Position numbers and translations under genes: made by a program
The notes under the pieces: generated by a model
The model's database searches: none
What the model saw: only the letters and a program-made list of their open reading frames with translations
Told to the model about the DNA's origin: nothing
Shown: positions 17,572 to 26,700 of the stretch, in pieces
Layout of the letters: each line of letters begins with the position of its first letter
How positions within the stretch are numbered: the first letter of the stretch is position 1
From: an uncultured Bacteroidota bacterium
Lineage (GTDB): Bacteria; Bacteroidota; Bacteroidia; 2-12-FULL-35-15
Direction of reading: 5' to 3'
Assembly: GCA_903847205.1 (NCBI GenBank)
Contig: CAINDA010000062.1
Location: forward strand, 81,573-145,572
DNA length: 64,000 nt

Positions 17572-17585
17572 CTGCAGCGGATAGC
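17572..17585 (-). repeat. Fragment of the 5458-5560 repeat family
   Basis: On the minus strand this reads GCTATCCGCTGCAG, sharing 13 consecutive bases with 5487-5499. A chance match of that length in 64 kb is improbable, so it is probably a decayed copy, but flanking similarity is weak. Confidence 0.35.
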
Positions 17586-17654
17586 TTTTGTTCGAAATCG
17601 CATCCGGAATGTTAAAACAATTAAACTTTTCGCTGCTCTAAGTAACAAAAGAAA

Positions 17655-18278
17655 ATGAAAAAGTTAATTAAATATGATTTCAGCCATTATAATGTGCTCG
17701 AATTTTTTGCCTTAGTTCTTAGAGTTATTAAAAACCTCCTTAACAATCCCGATTTCGCTGCTGTTCAAGCCGAAATTGCTCCCCTCCAGCTGTCTGCAAA
17801 TGACATGAAAGATGCCAACACTGCTACATTAAACGGAGGCCCTCAGCAAACCGAAGACCTTGCTGCTAAAAGAGCAATTGTGAATACGCTCATGGTTCAG
17901 ATGGCATCTGATTGTGAAACTGAATGCGCCGGCAACCGTGTTAAAGCCCTTGGTACCGGCTTCGATATTTCGAAAGCTTCTTCCATTAAAAAAGTATTCC
18001 CTCTAAAGGTAACAGGCGTTGAAGCGCTTGCCAATGGAGGGGTGGGTATGGTTGATGTAAGCTGGTCACAGGAAGTAAACAGGATTATCTATCGGATAGA
18101 AAAAGCTGTTGTTACTAACGGCGCTCCCGGAACCTTCACCTCTGCCGGCTATACTTCAACAATGAAATATACTGTTACCGGGCTCACTGCCGGTATAGTG
18201 TATCAGTTCAGAGTTATTTCAATCAATAACCTTGGTGAAGGCGACCCAAGCGATACTGCAACTGCAATGAGTTTATAA
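17655..18278 (+). CDS. Fibronectin type III domain protein
   Basis: A 207-residue protein. The C-terminal about 90 residues (VDVSWSQEVNRIIYRIEKAV ... YTVTGLTAGIVYQFRVISIN) have the fibronectin III pattern of an early Trp, a YTVTGL turn and YxFRV in strand F, ending GEGDPSD. The first about 110 residues are helical and Ala/Asn-rich with two cysteines (SDCETECAGN) and no recognised domain. No classical signal peptide is visible, since MKKLIKYDFSHYNVLEF is too polar, so it may be cytoplasmic or exported by another route. It has its own terminator and is flanked by long spacers. The function is unknown. Confidence 0.75.
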   Translation: MKKLIKYDFSHYNVLEFFALVLRVIKNLLNNPDFAAVQAEIAPLQLSANDMKDANTATLNGGPQQTEDLAAKRAIVNTLMVQMASDCETECAGNRVKALGTGFDISKASSIKKVFPLKVTGVEALANGGVGMVDVSWSQEVNRIIYRIEKAVVTNGAPGTFTSAGYTSTMKYTVTGLTAGIVYQFRVISINNLGEGDPSDTATAMSL

Positions 18279-18392
18279 TTTATTTTGTTTCAGGAATTAA
18301 TCATAGTCTGCAGGTATTGCAGGCTCTGATTTTTTTTTGTGAAATAATGAGTTATTACAACACTTCATCTTAACCTATTCAATAATTTGTTT

Positions 18393-18425
18393 AAGCTTCT
18401 CTCATAATTCAGGGAAGCTTTTTTA
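18393..18425 (+). terminator. Hairpin terminator after the fibronectin III gene
   Basis: AAGCTTC and its exact complement GAAGCTT flank a 14-nt loop and are followed by TTTTTATT. It lies about 115 nt after the stop codon. Confidence 0.6.
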
Positions 18426-18460
18426 TTGTAAGAATATTACTGCTATCCCAAAGTATACCA

Positions 18461-18493
18461 CTATACATTTGTATAGTACTATAAATTGTATAG
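18461..18493. promoter_or_regulatory. Two adjacent inverted repeats, candidate operator of the doxX gene
   Basis: CTATACATTTGTATAG at 18461-18476 is a perfect 6-bp-arm inverted repeat with a 4-nt spacer. A second one (CTATA, 5-nt spacer, TATAG) starts 18 bp later at 18479. A further related half-site pair (GTATAC, ACTATAC) precedes them. The sites lie 51-83 bp before the DoxX start codon, where they would overlap a promoter. Such TATAC-type palindromes are typical of MarR or HxlR/DUF24 regulators, which often control DoxX genes. The regulator itself is not in the window, so the family assignment is an inference. Confidence 0.55.
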
Positions 18494-18543
18494 CATATAA
18501 GCGTATGTTTACACCATCAATTAACTAATTCAAAACAAATCTT

Positions 18544-18960
18544 ATGGCAGACTCAGAAACCCCAAAACCCAAAGCACTCAACATTACTTTATGGATTGCG
18601 CAGATACTGCTGGCTGCACTATTTTTAATGGCAGGCCTTACAAAATTCACAGCTTCAATTGAGGAGCAGAGAAGTAAGATGGAATGGGCCAAACATATTT
18701 CTGAAGGCTTGATTCATTTTGCGGGAATAGTTGAAATAGCCGGCGCATTAGGTTTATTGCTGCCTTCCATTTTAAGAAAAAAGCCGCAATTAACGCCTTG
18801 GGCTGCTGTAGGTTTAGCCATTGTAATGATATTGGCAGTAATTCTAAATATTTCAATTGGTGAAACAAAAGCCGCAGTTCTTCTTGTATTGCCGGCAATA
18901 GCGCTGTTCATTGCCTGGGGCAGATTTAAAAAAGTACCTATTGCACCTAAATTAAATTAA
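18544..18960 (+). CDS. DoxX-family membrane protein
   Basis: A 138-residue integral membrane protein with four hydrophobic segments: ALNITLWIAQILLAALFLMAG, FAGIVEIAGALGLLLP, AAVGLAIVMILAVILNI and AAVLLVLPAIALFIAWG. The motif LAALFLMAGLTKF and the second-helix GxxEIxGALGLLLP are typical of DoxX/DoxD-like proteins of the inner membrane, which are linked to thiol/quinone redox and oxidative-stress responses. It is followed 162 bp later by a YceI gene in the same orientation, a frequent partner. An operator-like pair of inverted repeats lies upstream, suggesting induction by a stress-responsive repressor. Confidence 0.88.
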   Translation: MADSETPKPKALNITLWIAQILLAALFLMAGLTKFTASIEEQRSKMEWAKHISEGLIHFAGIVEIAGALGLLLPSILRKKPQLTPWAAVGLAIVMILAVILNISIGETKAAVLLVLPAIALFIAWGRFKKVPIAPKLN

Positions 18961-19122
18961 AGGGCCGCCGGTTTCAAAATAAAATAAATCACTCTAAAGG
19001 ATGACCTTTGTCACTGCATGCAATTCTTTATACAAATGCTTTCGTTTTTAAAGTTTATTATATTTCAGGCTTACCGATACATATTTACAATTTAACATTT
19101 ACATTAATTTAAAAACAACAAA

Positions 19123-19671
19123 ATGAAAACAACAAAATGGGCAATTGACCCTACACATTCTGAAATGCAGTTTAAAATAAAGCATTTAATGATTTCAACA
19201 GTAACCGGCCAGTTTAATAAATTCGAAGGCGGATTTGAATCTGAAGGCGAAGATTTTACAACTGCGAAAGCCCGCATCACTGCCGACATTAATTCTATCA
19301 GTACCAACAATGAGCAGCGCGACGCTCATTTAAAAGCTTCCGATTTTTTTGACCTCGCGAATCATCCTCAGCTTACTTTTGAATCAGAAAAAATAGAAAA
19401 GCTGGATGCTGAAAACTATAAAGTTCATGGAACACTTACTATGAGAGGTGTTAGTAAAAAAATTATTTTGGATGCCGAACTCGGCAGCATTACAAAAGAC
19501 CCATGGGGCAATACACGTGCAGGCTTTTCATTGAACGGCAAAATAAACCGTAAAGATTTCGGTGTCAGCTTCGGCATGCTTACTGAAACCGGAGGCATTG
19601 CCCTTGGTGAAGAAGTAAAAATAAATATTAATGCGCAGTTTGTTAAACAAGCCGTAGCAGAATTGGTATAA
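19123..19671 (+). CDS. YceI family lipocalin-like protein
   Basis: A 182-residue protein covering a full YceI domain. WAIDPTHSEMQFKIKHLMIS at the start, the VTGQFNKFEGGFE strand pair, DAHLKASDFFDLANHPQLTFES in the middle and LTMRGVSKKIILDAEL near the end are the family's conserved segments. YceI proteins bind isoprenoid or similar lipid-like molecules in a beta-barrel. No signal peptide is present, so this version is probably cytoplasmic. It is likely expressed with or near doxX. A perfect GC-rich palindrome, part of a dispersed repeat family, follows the gene. Confidence 0.92.
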   Translation: MKTTKWAIDPTHSEMQFKIKHLMISTVTGQFNKFEGGFESEGEDFTTAKARITADINSISTNNEQRDAHLKASDFFDLANHPQLTFESEKIEKLDAENYKVHGTLTMRGVSKKIILDAELGSITKDPWGNTRAGFSLNGKINRKDFGVSFGMLTETGGIALGEEVKININAQFVKQAVAELV

Positions 19672-19700
19672 TTTTTTATCTGCGAACAAATAACTTCTAT

Positions 19701-19742
19701 CCCCCTCTCCTTTTTCAAGGAGAGGGGCAGGGGGTGAGGTCT
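19701..19742 (+). repeat. CCCTCTCC palindromic repeat, copy 1
   Basis: CCCCTCTCCTT and its exact complement AAGGAGAGGGG flank a 4-nt loop. This is followed by CAGGGGGTGAGGT, the conserved tail of this repeat family (other copies at 28366, 28484, 54046 and 54182). It lies about 30 nt after the YceI stop and could also end transcription. Confidence 0.7.
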
Positions 19743-19891
19743 TGTAGAATTCTGATAAAAAACGCAGCCTGAATTACAGCCAGCCTTTTACATTTAACCT
19801 CTTCAGGATATTACCCCATTGCTTTTTCCATTTATTAAAGTTATTTTTGATTAAACAATTTAAAAGTTTTTTTGAAAACCACTCTTTATAA

Positions 19892-22800
19892 ATGAAGCAC
19901 GGCCAAACAATTTTTATTTTTTCAATGCTGTTTGTGTTTTCATTTAAAGGTTTTGCCGGCAAGGTCAAAACCAATGAACCTCAGAACACTGTTAAGTTTG
20001 CAGAGAATAAAAACCAGTGGGATAAAAAAGTAATCTTCCGTGCCCAGCTCGACGGCGGTGTTTTGTTTCTCGAAAAAAACTGCTTCACCTATAATTTTTA
20101 TGATAAAGAATCTCTCCGCGAAACTCATGCAGGAGGAGGAAAAAATGCTGCTCCCCCTATCTCCGCATCATTACGCCAGCATGCTTTCCGCATGACTTTT
20201 TTAAATGCTATATCATATCCTGAAATAAAAGCAAAGCAGGAAACACCGGACTATTGCAACTTTTTTATCGGCAGTGATAAAAACAAATGGGCAGGCAATG
20301 TAAAAAATTACAAAGAAGTAAATTATCAAAACCTCTACAAAGGCATTGACCTGCAGGTTCTGGGCATGCAGAACAGCCTGAAATATAATTTCATTGCAGC
20401 ACCGCTGAGCAACCCCTCTGATATAAAACTTTTTTACGAAGGACTCAGTAAAATTGAAATTGAAAAAGGCGCTCTGAAATTAACAACAAGCATTAATGAA
20501 ATGCAGGAGCAGCGTCCTTATGCCTATCAATGGATTGAGGGCAGACGTGTTGAGGTGCCCTGCGAGTTTGTTTTAGAAAACTCAGTTGTAAGTTTCAGTT
20601 TCCCTCAGGGGTATGAAAAGGGATATGAATTGGTGATTGACCCCATACTCGTTTTCGCCTGCACATCGGGTTCTCAGGCCGATAACTTTGGAATGACAGC
20701 AACCTACGATTCAAAAGGCGATCTCTATTCAGGCGGCACAGCCTTCGGCATAGGCTACCCTGTAACACTGGGTGTGTATGACCCAACCTGGAATGGTTCA
20801 AGCACCTATCTAGGAGGAAGAACCGATGTAGTAATCACAAAATATGATTCATCCGGCACGTTTCTTCAGTATTCAACCTATCTGGGCGGTTCGCATGGGT
20901 CTGAAATTGTTACCAGCCTTGTGGTTGACGCTCAAAACGATTTGTTATTATACGGCGCAACCGGTTCTAATGATTTTCCCGTTACTTCTAACGCTTTTGA
21001 CCAGACATTTAACGGAGGAACGCTGCTTCATTTTATCTGCAACGGAACTTTTTTTGATAACGGCACAGATATTTACGTTGCTAAGTTTAATCCTTCCGGT
21101 TCCACCCTTCTTGCATCTACTTACATCGGCGGAAGCCAGAATGACGGCGTAAATACCAATAACGTAACTGTTCTTACCACTGCCTGCAGCTCTACGCCGA
21201 CTTTTGAATATCCTTTAGATTCGCTGCAGTTTAATTACGGTGACCAATACCGGGGAGAAATAAATGTTGATAATAACGGAAACGTTTACATAGCAAGTTC
21301 TACCCGTTCGTCTGACTTCCCTATTGTAAACGGGTTTGATAATACACTTGGCGGAAAACAGGATGCCGTTGTTTTTAAAATGAATCCGAATTTATCTCAG
21401 CTGATCTGGAGCACATATTTAGGAGGGAACGACAACGATGCCGGCTATGCCCTTGCCTTGGACGATTCATTGAATGTGTATGTAACCGGTGGAACAAGAA
21501 GCACTGACTTTCCGGTTACAGCAGGCGCGGTTCAGGCTTCTTTCGGTGGAGGGAAGGCTGATGGATACATTACCAAAATCAGTAAAAACGGAACCAGTAT
21601 ATTATCCTCCACTTTCTGGGGCTCGGCAGCTTATGACCAATGTTATTTTGTGCAGTTAGATAAATTCAGCAATGTTTATGTTGTGGGACAAACAGCAGGT
21701 GCAATGCCTGTAACGGCAGGTGTTTATAACAACCCGAACAGCGGACAGTTCATTACCAAAATGAACAGTACACTTAATACAATGGTGTTTTCTACAGTAT
21801 TCGGAAGCAGCAGCGTAGCTCCCGATATTTCACCTGCAGCTTTTTTGGTTGATTACTGCGGTAATATTTACGTGTCAGGATGGGGCGGCAATATTATTAC
21901 GAGTATTCCCACCAGCGGAATGCCTGTTACTCCAAATGCTTTACAGCTCTCATCAGGCGACGGATATAATTTTTATTTATTTGTACTTTCTACAAATGCT
22001 GCTTCATTAGTTTATGCTACCTATTTCGGCGGTTCTCAGAGCAGAGAACATGTTGACGGCGGCACCAGCCGTTTTGATAAAAAAGGAATTGTTTATCAGG
22101 CGGTATGTGCAAACTGCGGCGGCTACTCTCTTGCAACACGCCACAATGATTTTCCGGTAACGCCTGGATCATGGCCCAATACAGGCTCAAATGTAAATCA
22201 TAATACGCAGAACTATAACTGTAATATGGGTGTTTTTAAATTCAATTTTCAAGTTCCTATCGCAACCGCAAGTTTTACTGTTAATCATATTACAGGCTGC
22301 GCGCCTGTTACTGTTAATTTTTCTAATCACAGCTCGCCCGGAGGCGCTTTTTTATGGGATTTCGGATCAGGGGATACCACTTCTTTAATCCTAAATCCTA
22401 TAAGAACTTATACAATCCCAGGAACCTACCTGATCAAATTGTATGTGAATAATGCTGCCACATGTAATATTGTTGATTCAACTTACCAGTATGTAACGGT
22501 GTATCCTGGCATTGATGCAGATTTTAATTTTGTTTCCGTTCCCTGCACCAATCAGGTTACATTTCATGATTCATCAGCAGTTGCGCCCATTTCATGGCTT
22601 TGGCATTTCGATGACGGCGATTCATCAGCAGTTCAAAATCCCCAGCATACCTATGCAGCAAACGGAACATACAACGTGCAGCTGATTACTTCTAATAGCC
22701 ATGGATGCAAGGACACAGCGGTTGTGCAGGTAAATTTTGCAGGTGCTGTCGCTCTAACGGTGTCACCGAGTGCAACTATCTGTAAAGGCAGTACCGCCCA

Positions 22801-23515
22801 ATTAAATGCTTCCGGAGGTTTTGCTTACAGCTGGACTCCCGCAGCAAGTTTAACAAATGCCTTAATTTCTAATCCCGTTGCTTCGCCCGATACAACCACA
22901 ATTTATACAGTGGCCGTTAAATTTGTAAATGGCCTAGGCGACACCTGCACCCGCTTATTATCAGATACAGTTTTTGTTGTTAATCCCGCCACTTTGCCAC
23001 TGACAGCAACTGCTGATAAAGACACTATTTTAGAAGGCACATCAACAACCATTCATGCAATTACTAATCCCGGATTAACTGTTCTATGGAGCCCTGCAGC
23101 AAGTTTAAGTAATCCGAATTTATTAAATACTGAAGCGTCCCCGGCTGTTACAACAACTTACACGGTAACAATAACAGGCACTTCCGGCTGTCCGAAAACA
23201 GCATTCATAACTATTTACGTTGTCCCGAAAAGCTGCAGCCCCGAAAATGTTTTTGTTCCAAACACCTTCAGCCCTAATGGCGATGGGACTAATGATGTTT
23301 TATTAGTGAGAGGAAACGAAATAAAAACACTTTATTTTGCAGTGTATAACAGATGGGGACAGCTCGTTTTTGAAACCAGTGATTTAACAAAAGGCTGGGA
23401 TGGCGTGTACAATGGGATGAAAACAGATCCTGTTGTTTATGCTTGGTACTTAACTGCCGGATGTTTTAACGGCGGAGTCTTAAAAAAACAGGGGAATACA
23501 ACGCTGATAAGGTAA
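19892..23515 (+). CDS. Large surface protein with SBBP propeller repeats and PKD domains, type B T9SS C-terminal domain
   Basis: A 1207-residue secreted protein, paralog of the one at 13268 over the first about 780 residues: signal peptide, ENKNQWDKKVIFRAQLDGG domain, SBBP propeller with STYLGGSHGSE, DFPVTSNAFD and VDYCGNIYVSGWGG. After that the two diverge. This protein has two PKD domains (about 795-950; the second with LWHFDDGDSSAVQNPQHTY) and two further Ig-like modules. The type B sorting domain (VFVPNTFSPNGDGTNDVLLV, NRWGQLVFETSDLTKGWDG) covers about 1112-1207. Its C-terminal about 350 residues are close to the C-terminus of the neighbouring protein at 23705, not to that of 13268. It is probably a surface adhesin. 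Confidence 0.9.
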   Translation: MKHGQTIFIFSMLFVFSFKGFAGKVKTNEPQNTVKFAENKNQWDKKVIFRAQLDGGVLFLEKNCFTYNFYDKESLRETHAGGGKNAAPPISASLRQHAFRMTFLNAISYPEIKAKQETPDYCNFFIGSDKNKWAGNVKNYKEVNYQNLYKGIDLQVLGMQNSLKYNFIAAPLSNPSDIKLFYEGLSKIEIEKGALKLTTSINEMQEQRPYAYQWIEGRRVEVPCEFVLENSVVSFSFPQGYEKGYELVIDPILVFACTSGSQADNFGMTATYDSKGDLYSGGTAFGIGYPVTLGVYDPTWNGSSTYLGGRTDVVITKYDSSGTFLQYSTYLGGSHGSEIVTSLVVDAQNDLLLYGATGSNDFPVTSNAFDQTFNGGTLLHFICNGTFFDNGTDIYVAKFNPSGSTLLASTYIGGSQNDGVNTNNVTVLTTACSSTPTFEYPLDSLQFNYGDQYRGEINVDNNGNVYIASSTRSSDFPIVNGFDNTLGGKQDAVVFKMNPNLSQLIWSTYLGGNDNDAGYALALDDSLNVYVTGGTRSTDFPVTAGAVQASFGGGKADGYITKISKNGTSILSSTFWGSAAYDQCYFVQLDKFSNVYVVGQTAGAMPVTAGVYNNPNSGQFITKMNSTLNTMVFSTVFGSSSVAPDISPAAFLVDYCGNIYVSGWGGNIITSIPTSGMPVTPNALQLSSGDGYNFYLFVLSTNAASLVYATYFGGSQSREHVDGGTSRFDKKGIVYQAVCANCGGYSLATRHNDFPVTPGSWPNTGSNVNHNTQNYNCNMGVFKFNFQVPIATASFTVNHITGCAPVTVNFSNHSSPGGAFLWDFGSGDTTSLILNPIRTYTIPGTYLIKLYVNNAATCNIVDSTYQYVTVYPGIDADFNFVSVPCTNQVTFHDSSAVAPISWLWHFDDGDSSAVQNPQHTYAANGTYNVQLITSNSHGCKDTAVVQVNFAGAVALTVSPSATICKGSTAQLNASGGFAYSWTPAASLTNALISNPVASPDTTTIYTVAVKFVNGLGDTCTRLLSDTVFVVNPATLPLTATADKDTILEGTSTTIHAITNPGLTVLWSPAASLSNPNLLNTEASPAVTTTYTVTITGTSGCPKTAFITIYVVPKSCSPENVFVPNTFSPNGDGTNDVLLVRGNEIKTLYFAVYNRWGQLVFETSDLTKGWDGVYNGMKTDPVVYAWYLTAGCFNGGVLKKQGNTTLIR

Positions 23516-23549
23516 AGAGGTATTTGTCACTGTTTATTTTTGCTAAGCA

Positions 23550-23582
23550 AGACCTGTCAGGTTTTAAAAACCTGACAGGTCT
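23550..23582. repeat. Perfect 33-bp palindrome between two surface-protein genes
   Basis: The arm AGACCTGTCAGGTTTT and its exact complement surround one central A. It starts about 35 nt after the stop at 23515. It can fold into a 16-bp stem and may terminate transcription, but there is no long trailing T-run. From memory, GACCTGTCAGGTTT palindromes are dispersed in Bacteroidota genomes. Confidence 0.7.
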
Positions 23583-23646
23583 AAAATAAAGGAAATTAGA
23601 GGTTCCTTCATATGAATGCCGGCATCGTACAAATAATATGTTTTTG

Positions 23647-23654
23647 TATATTTG
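23647..23654 (+). promoter_or_regulatory. Promoter -7 box candidate
   Basis: TATATTTG matches TAnnTTTG and lies 50 nt before the ATG at 23705. Its position makes the upstream ATG at 23669 an unlikely start, since that would leave almost no leader. No clear -33 box is seen. Confidence 0.4.
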
Positions 23655-23704
23655 TTTGGATTGAATAAATGGGCCTCAGAAGATTATTCTGGCAAAATTA
23701 TATA

Positions 23705-26700
23705 ATGAGAAGAAAACATTATTTTATATTATTATTAACTCTTCTTTCATTAAAGAGTTTTGCTACTCACATTGTGGGCGGTGAAATATTTTACAATTGT
23801 ATAGGAGGTAATAATTATCAGATTACATTAAAACTTTACAGAGACTGCTTCAACGGCCTGGCTCCGTACGACAATCCAGCAACATTATTTATTTTTAATA
23901 ATGCAGGAACTCTTGTCGACAGTGTTGAAATTCCTTTTCCCGGATCTGTTGTTCTGCCTTTCCCCTTAAATAATCCCTGCCTTACACCTCCTACAAATAT
24001 CTGCGTTGAACAGGCAATTTATCACACCACAATAAATCTGCCTCCACTTGCAGGCGGGTATGATATAGTTTACCAGCGCTGCTGCAGAAACGGCACAATA
24101 TTAAATCTGATAAGTCCCGGTAGTGTCGGGTCAACTTATATGGCGCATATCCCTGATCCAGGGCTGGCAGTCTGTAACAGCAGTCCTCATTATAATAATT
24201 TTCCGCCTATATTTTTATGCGCCGGTGTTCCTTTAAATTTCGATCATTCAGCAACTGATGTGGACGGCGATTCGCTCTATTATGAATTATGCGATGCGTT
24301 TACCGGATTAGATCCAAACTGTCCTATATTAGGTCCGCAGACTGCATTCGGCTGTCCTCCCCTCGCTTCACCCCCTCCGTATGCTTTCGTTCCCTGGCTT
24401 TCGCCCTACAGCGGAACATATCCATTGGGTTCATCACCCGCATTGGCGATAGATCATACAACTGGTTTAATGACCGGCACACCCAATACCATTGGGCAGT
24501 TTGTTGTTGCTGTATGTGTGAGCGAATACAGGCACGGAGTGCTGTTGGATGTGAACAAAAGGGACTTTCAATTTAATGTTGTAAACTGCGGCCAGCCTGT
24601 TGCATCTATTCCTACACAGCAGCCGTTTTGTTTTGGGCAGCCTTCCAATTTTTCGCAGAATTCTTTGAACGCTTTTTCATATCACTGGGATTTTGGCGAC
24701 CCCGGAACCAGTCTTGATACTTCAAACGTTATATCTCCTTCATGGACTTATGCGGCAATTGGAACTTACACCGTATCACTTATAGTTAATCCACATACAT
24801 TGTGTGCAGATACTGCAGCTATAACCGTTAATGTTAATCCGCTGCCGGCGATGACAAATGCAAACACTGCTACAATCTGCAGCGGGGGCACACTATCAAT
24901 ACCATTAACAAGCAGTATTCCTTCTAATTATTCCTGGGTGGCTGCAAATAATCCGAATACCACCGGTGAAAGCATTACAGCGCAGACAGGAAGTACAATA
25001 ACGAATACAATTACAAATAATACAGTAAATGTGCAGACAGTAATTTATACTGTAACGCCGACTTCAAATCCGGGCAACTGTGTCGGAAACGCGCAGACAA
25101 TAACGGTTACGGTTAATCCTTCGCCTGCTATGACCAATCCTAACAATGTTGCTATTTGCAGCGGGGGCACTGTAAACATACCATTGACGGGCAGTTCAGC
25201 ATCTGCATACACTTGGATTGCCACTGACAATTTAAACACAACCGGCGAAAGCACAACCACCCAAACGGGAAGCCCTTTAAACAATACAATAACAAATAAT
25301 ACTGCATCAATACAAACGGTAACCTATACCATTACACCGACCTCAAGCCCTCAGGGATGTGCAGGAACACCGCAGACTTTAACTGTTTTAGTAGTCCCTC
25401 CTCCAACAATGACCAGCCCTGCTTCAGCTTCTATTTGCAGCGGGGGCACAGTAAGTATTCCGCTCACAGGCAGCCTCCTTTCAACTTACTCATGGATTGC
25501 GGCAGACAATCCGAATACAACAGGGGAAAGTTTAACAACACAGACCGGGAGCCCATTGAGCAATACAATAACTGATAATGCTGCAACTGTGCAGACCGTT
25601 ACTTACACTGTTACACCTACAACTATTATTGCTGCCTGCGCGGGTACACCTCAGACGGTTACAGTAACAGTGAGTCCGCCTCCTGCAATGACTAATTTAA
25701 ACACAGCAACGATTTGCAGCGGGGATGCAGTAACGCTTTCATTAACAAGCAGTATTCCTTCCACATTTTCATGGATAGCAGCGAATAACCCAAACACAAC
25801 CGGAGAAAGCATTACAGCGCAGACAGGCAGTACATTAACGAATACAATAATAAGTAATGCGCTCTCGGTGCAGACGGTAACTTACACGGTAACGCCCACT
25901 TCAACCCCCGGCGGATGCGCTGGAATCCCGCAGACAATAACGGTTACGGTAAACCCTTCACCTGCTATGACAAATCCAAACAACGCTGCCATCTGCAGCG
26001 GAGCCACTGTAAACATCCCATTAACAAGCAGTTCAGCGGCAGCTTATACCTGGATTGCTGCCGACAATTTAAACACAACAGGCGAAAGCACAACATTACA
26101 GACCGGAAGCCCATTGAACAATACAATAACAAATACTGTTTCCTCGACACAGTCGGTGATTTATACTGTTACGCCGACATCAAGCCCGCAGGGCTGTGCA
26201 GGAACTCCGCAGACTATTACAGTTTCGGTGATACCTCCTCCTTCAATGACAAGTCCTCTTTCAGCAGTTATATGCAGCGGAGGCACAGTAAGTATTCCGC
26301 TCACAAGCAGTTTAGCATCTTCATACACCTGGATTGCTTCTGACAATTTAAATACAACAGGAGAAAGCACCACCTTGCAGACAGGAAGCCCCTTAAGCAA
26401 CACAATAACAAATAATTCTACCTCAACACAGACAGTGACATATACGGTAACTCCCACTTCAACTCTCGGCACCTGCCCCGGAACTCCGCAGACAGTGAAT
26501 GTTTCCGTAAGCCCTCCGCCGACAATGACAAGTTTAGACAGCGCAGTAATTTGCAGCGGAAGTGTTGTAACTATACCATTAACCAGCAGTGTTGCCTGCA
26601 CCTATACCTGGATTGCAACTGACAATGTGAATACCACAGGAGAGAGCTTAACACCGCAGTCCGGAAGCCCCTTAAGCAACACTATTTCAACAAATTTGAC

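Larger units (their letters stand above)
16907..17654. other. Long intergenic region: tandem array, terminator, then AT-rich sequence
   Basis: The first 230 bp are a 21-bp tandem array ended by a hairpin terminator at 17139-17163. The remaining about 490 bp are AT-rich. They contain a 14-bp fragment (17572-17585) matching in reverse the core of the repeat at 5458-5560, and otherwise nothing I can assign. No gene is supported. Confidence 0.6.
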
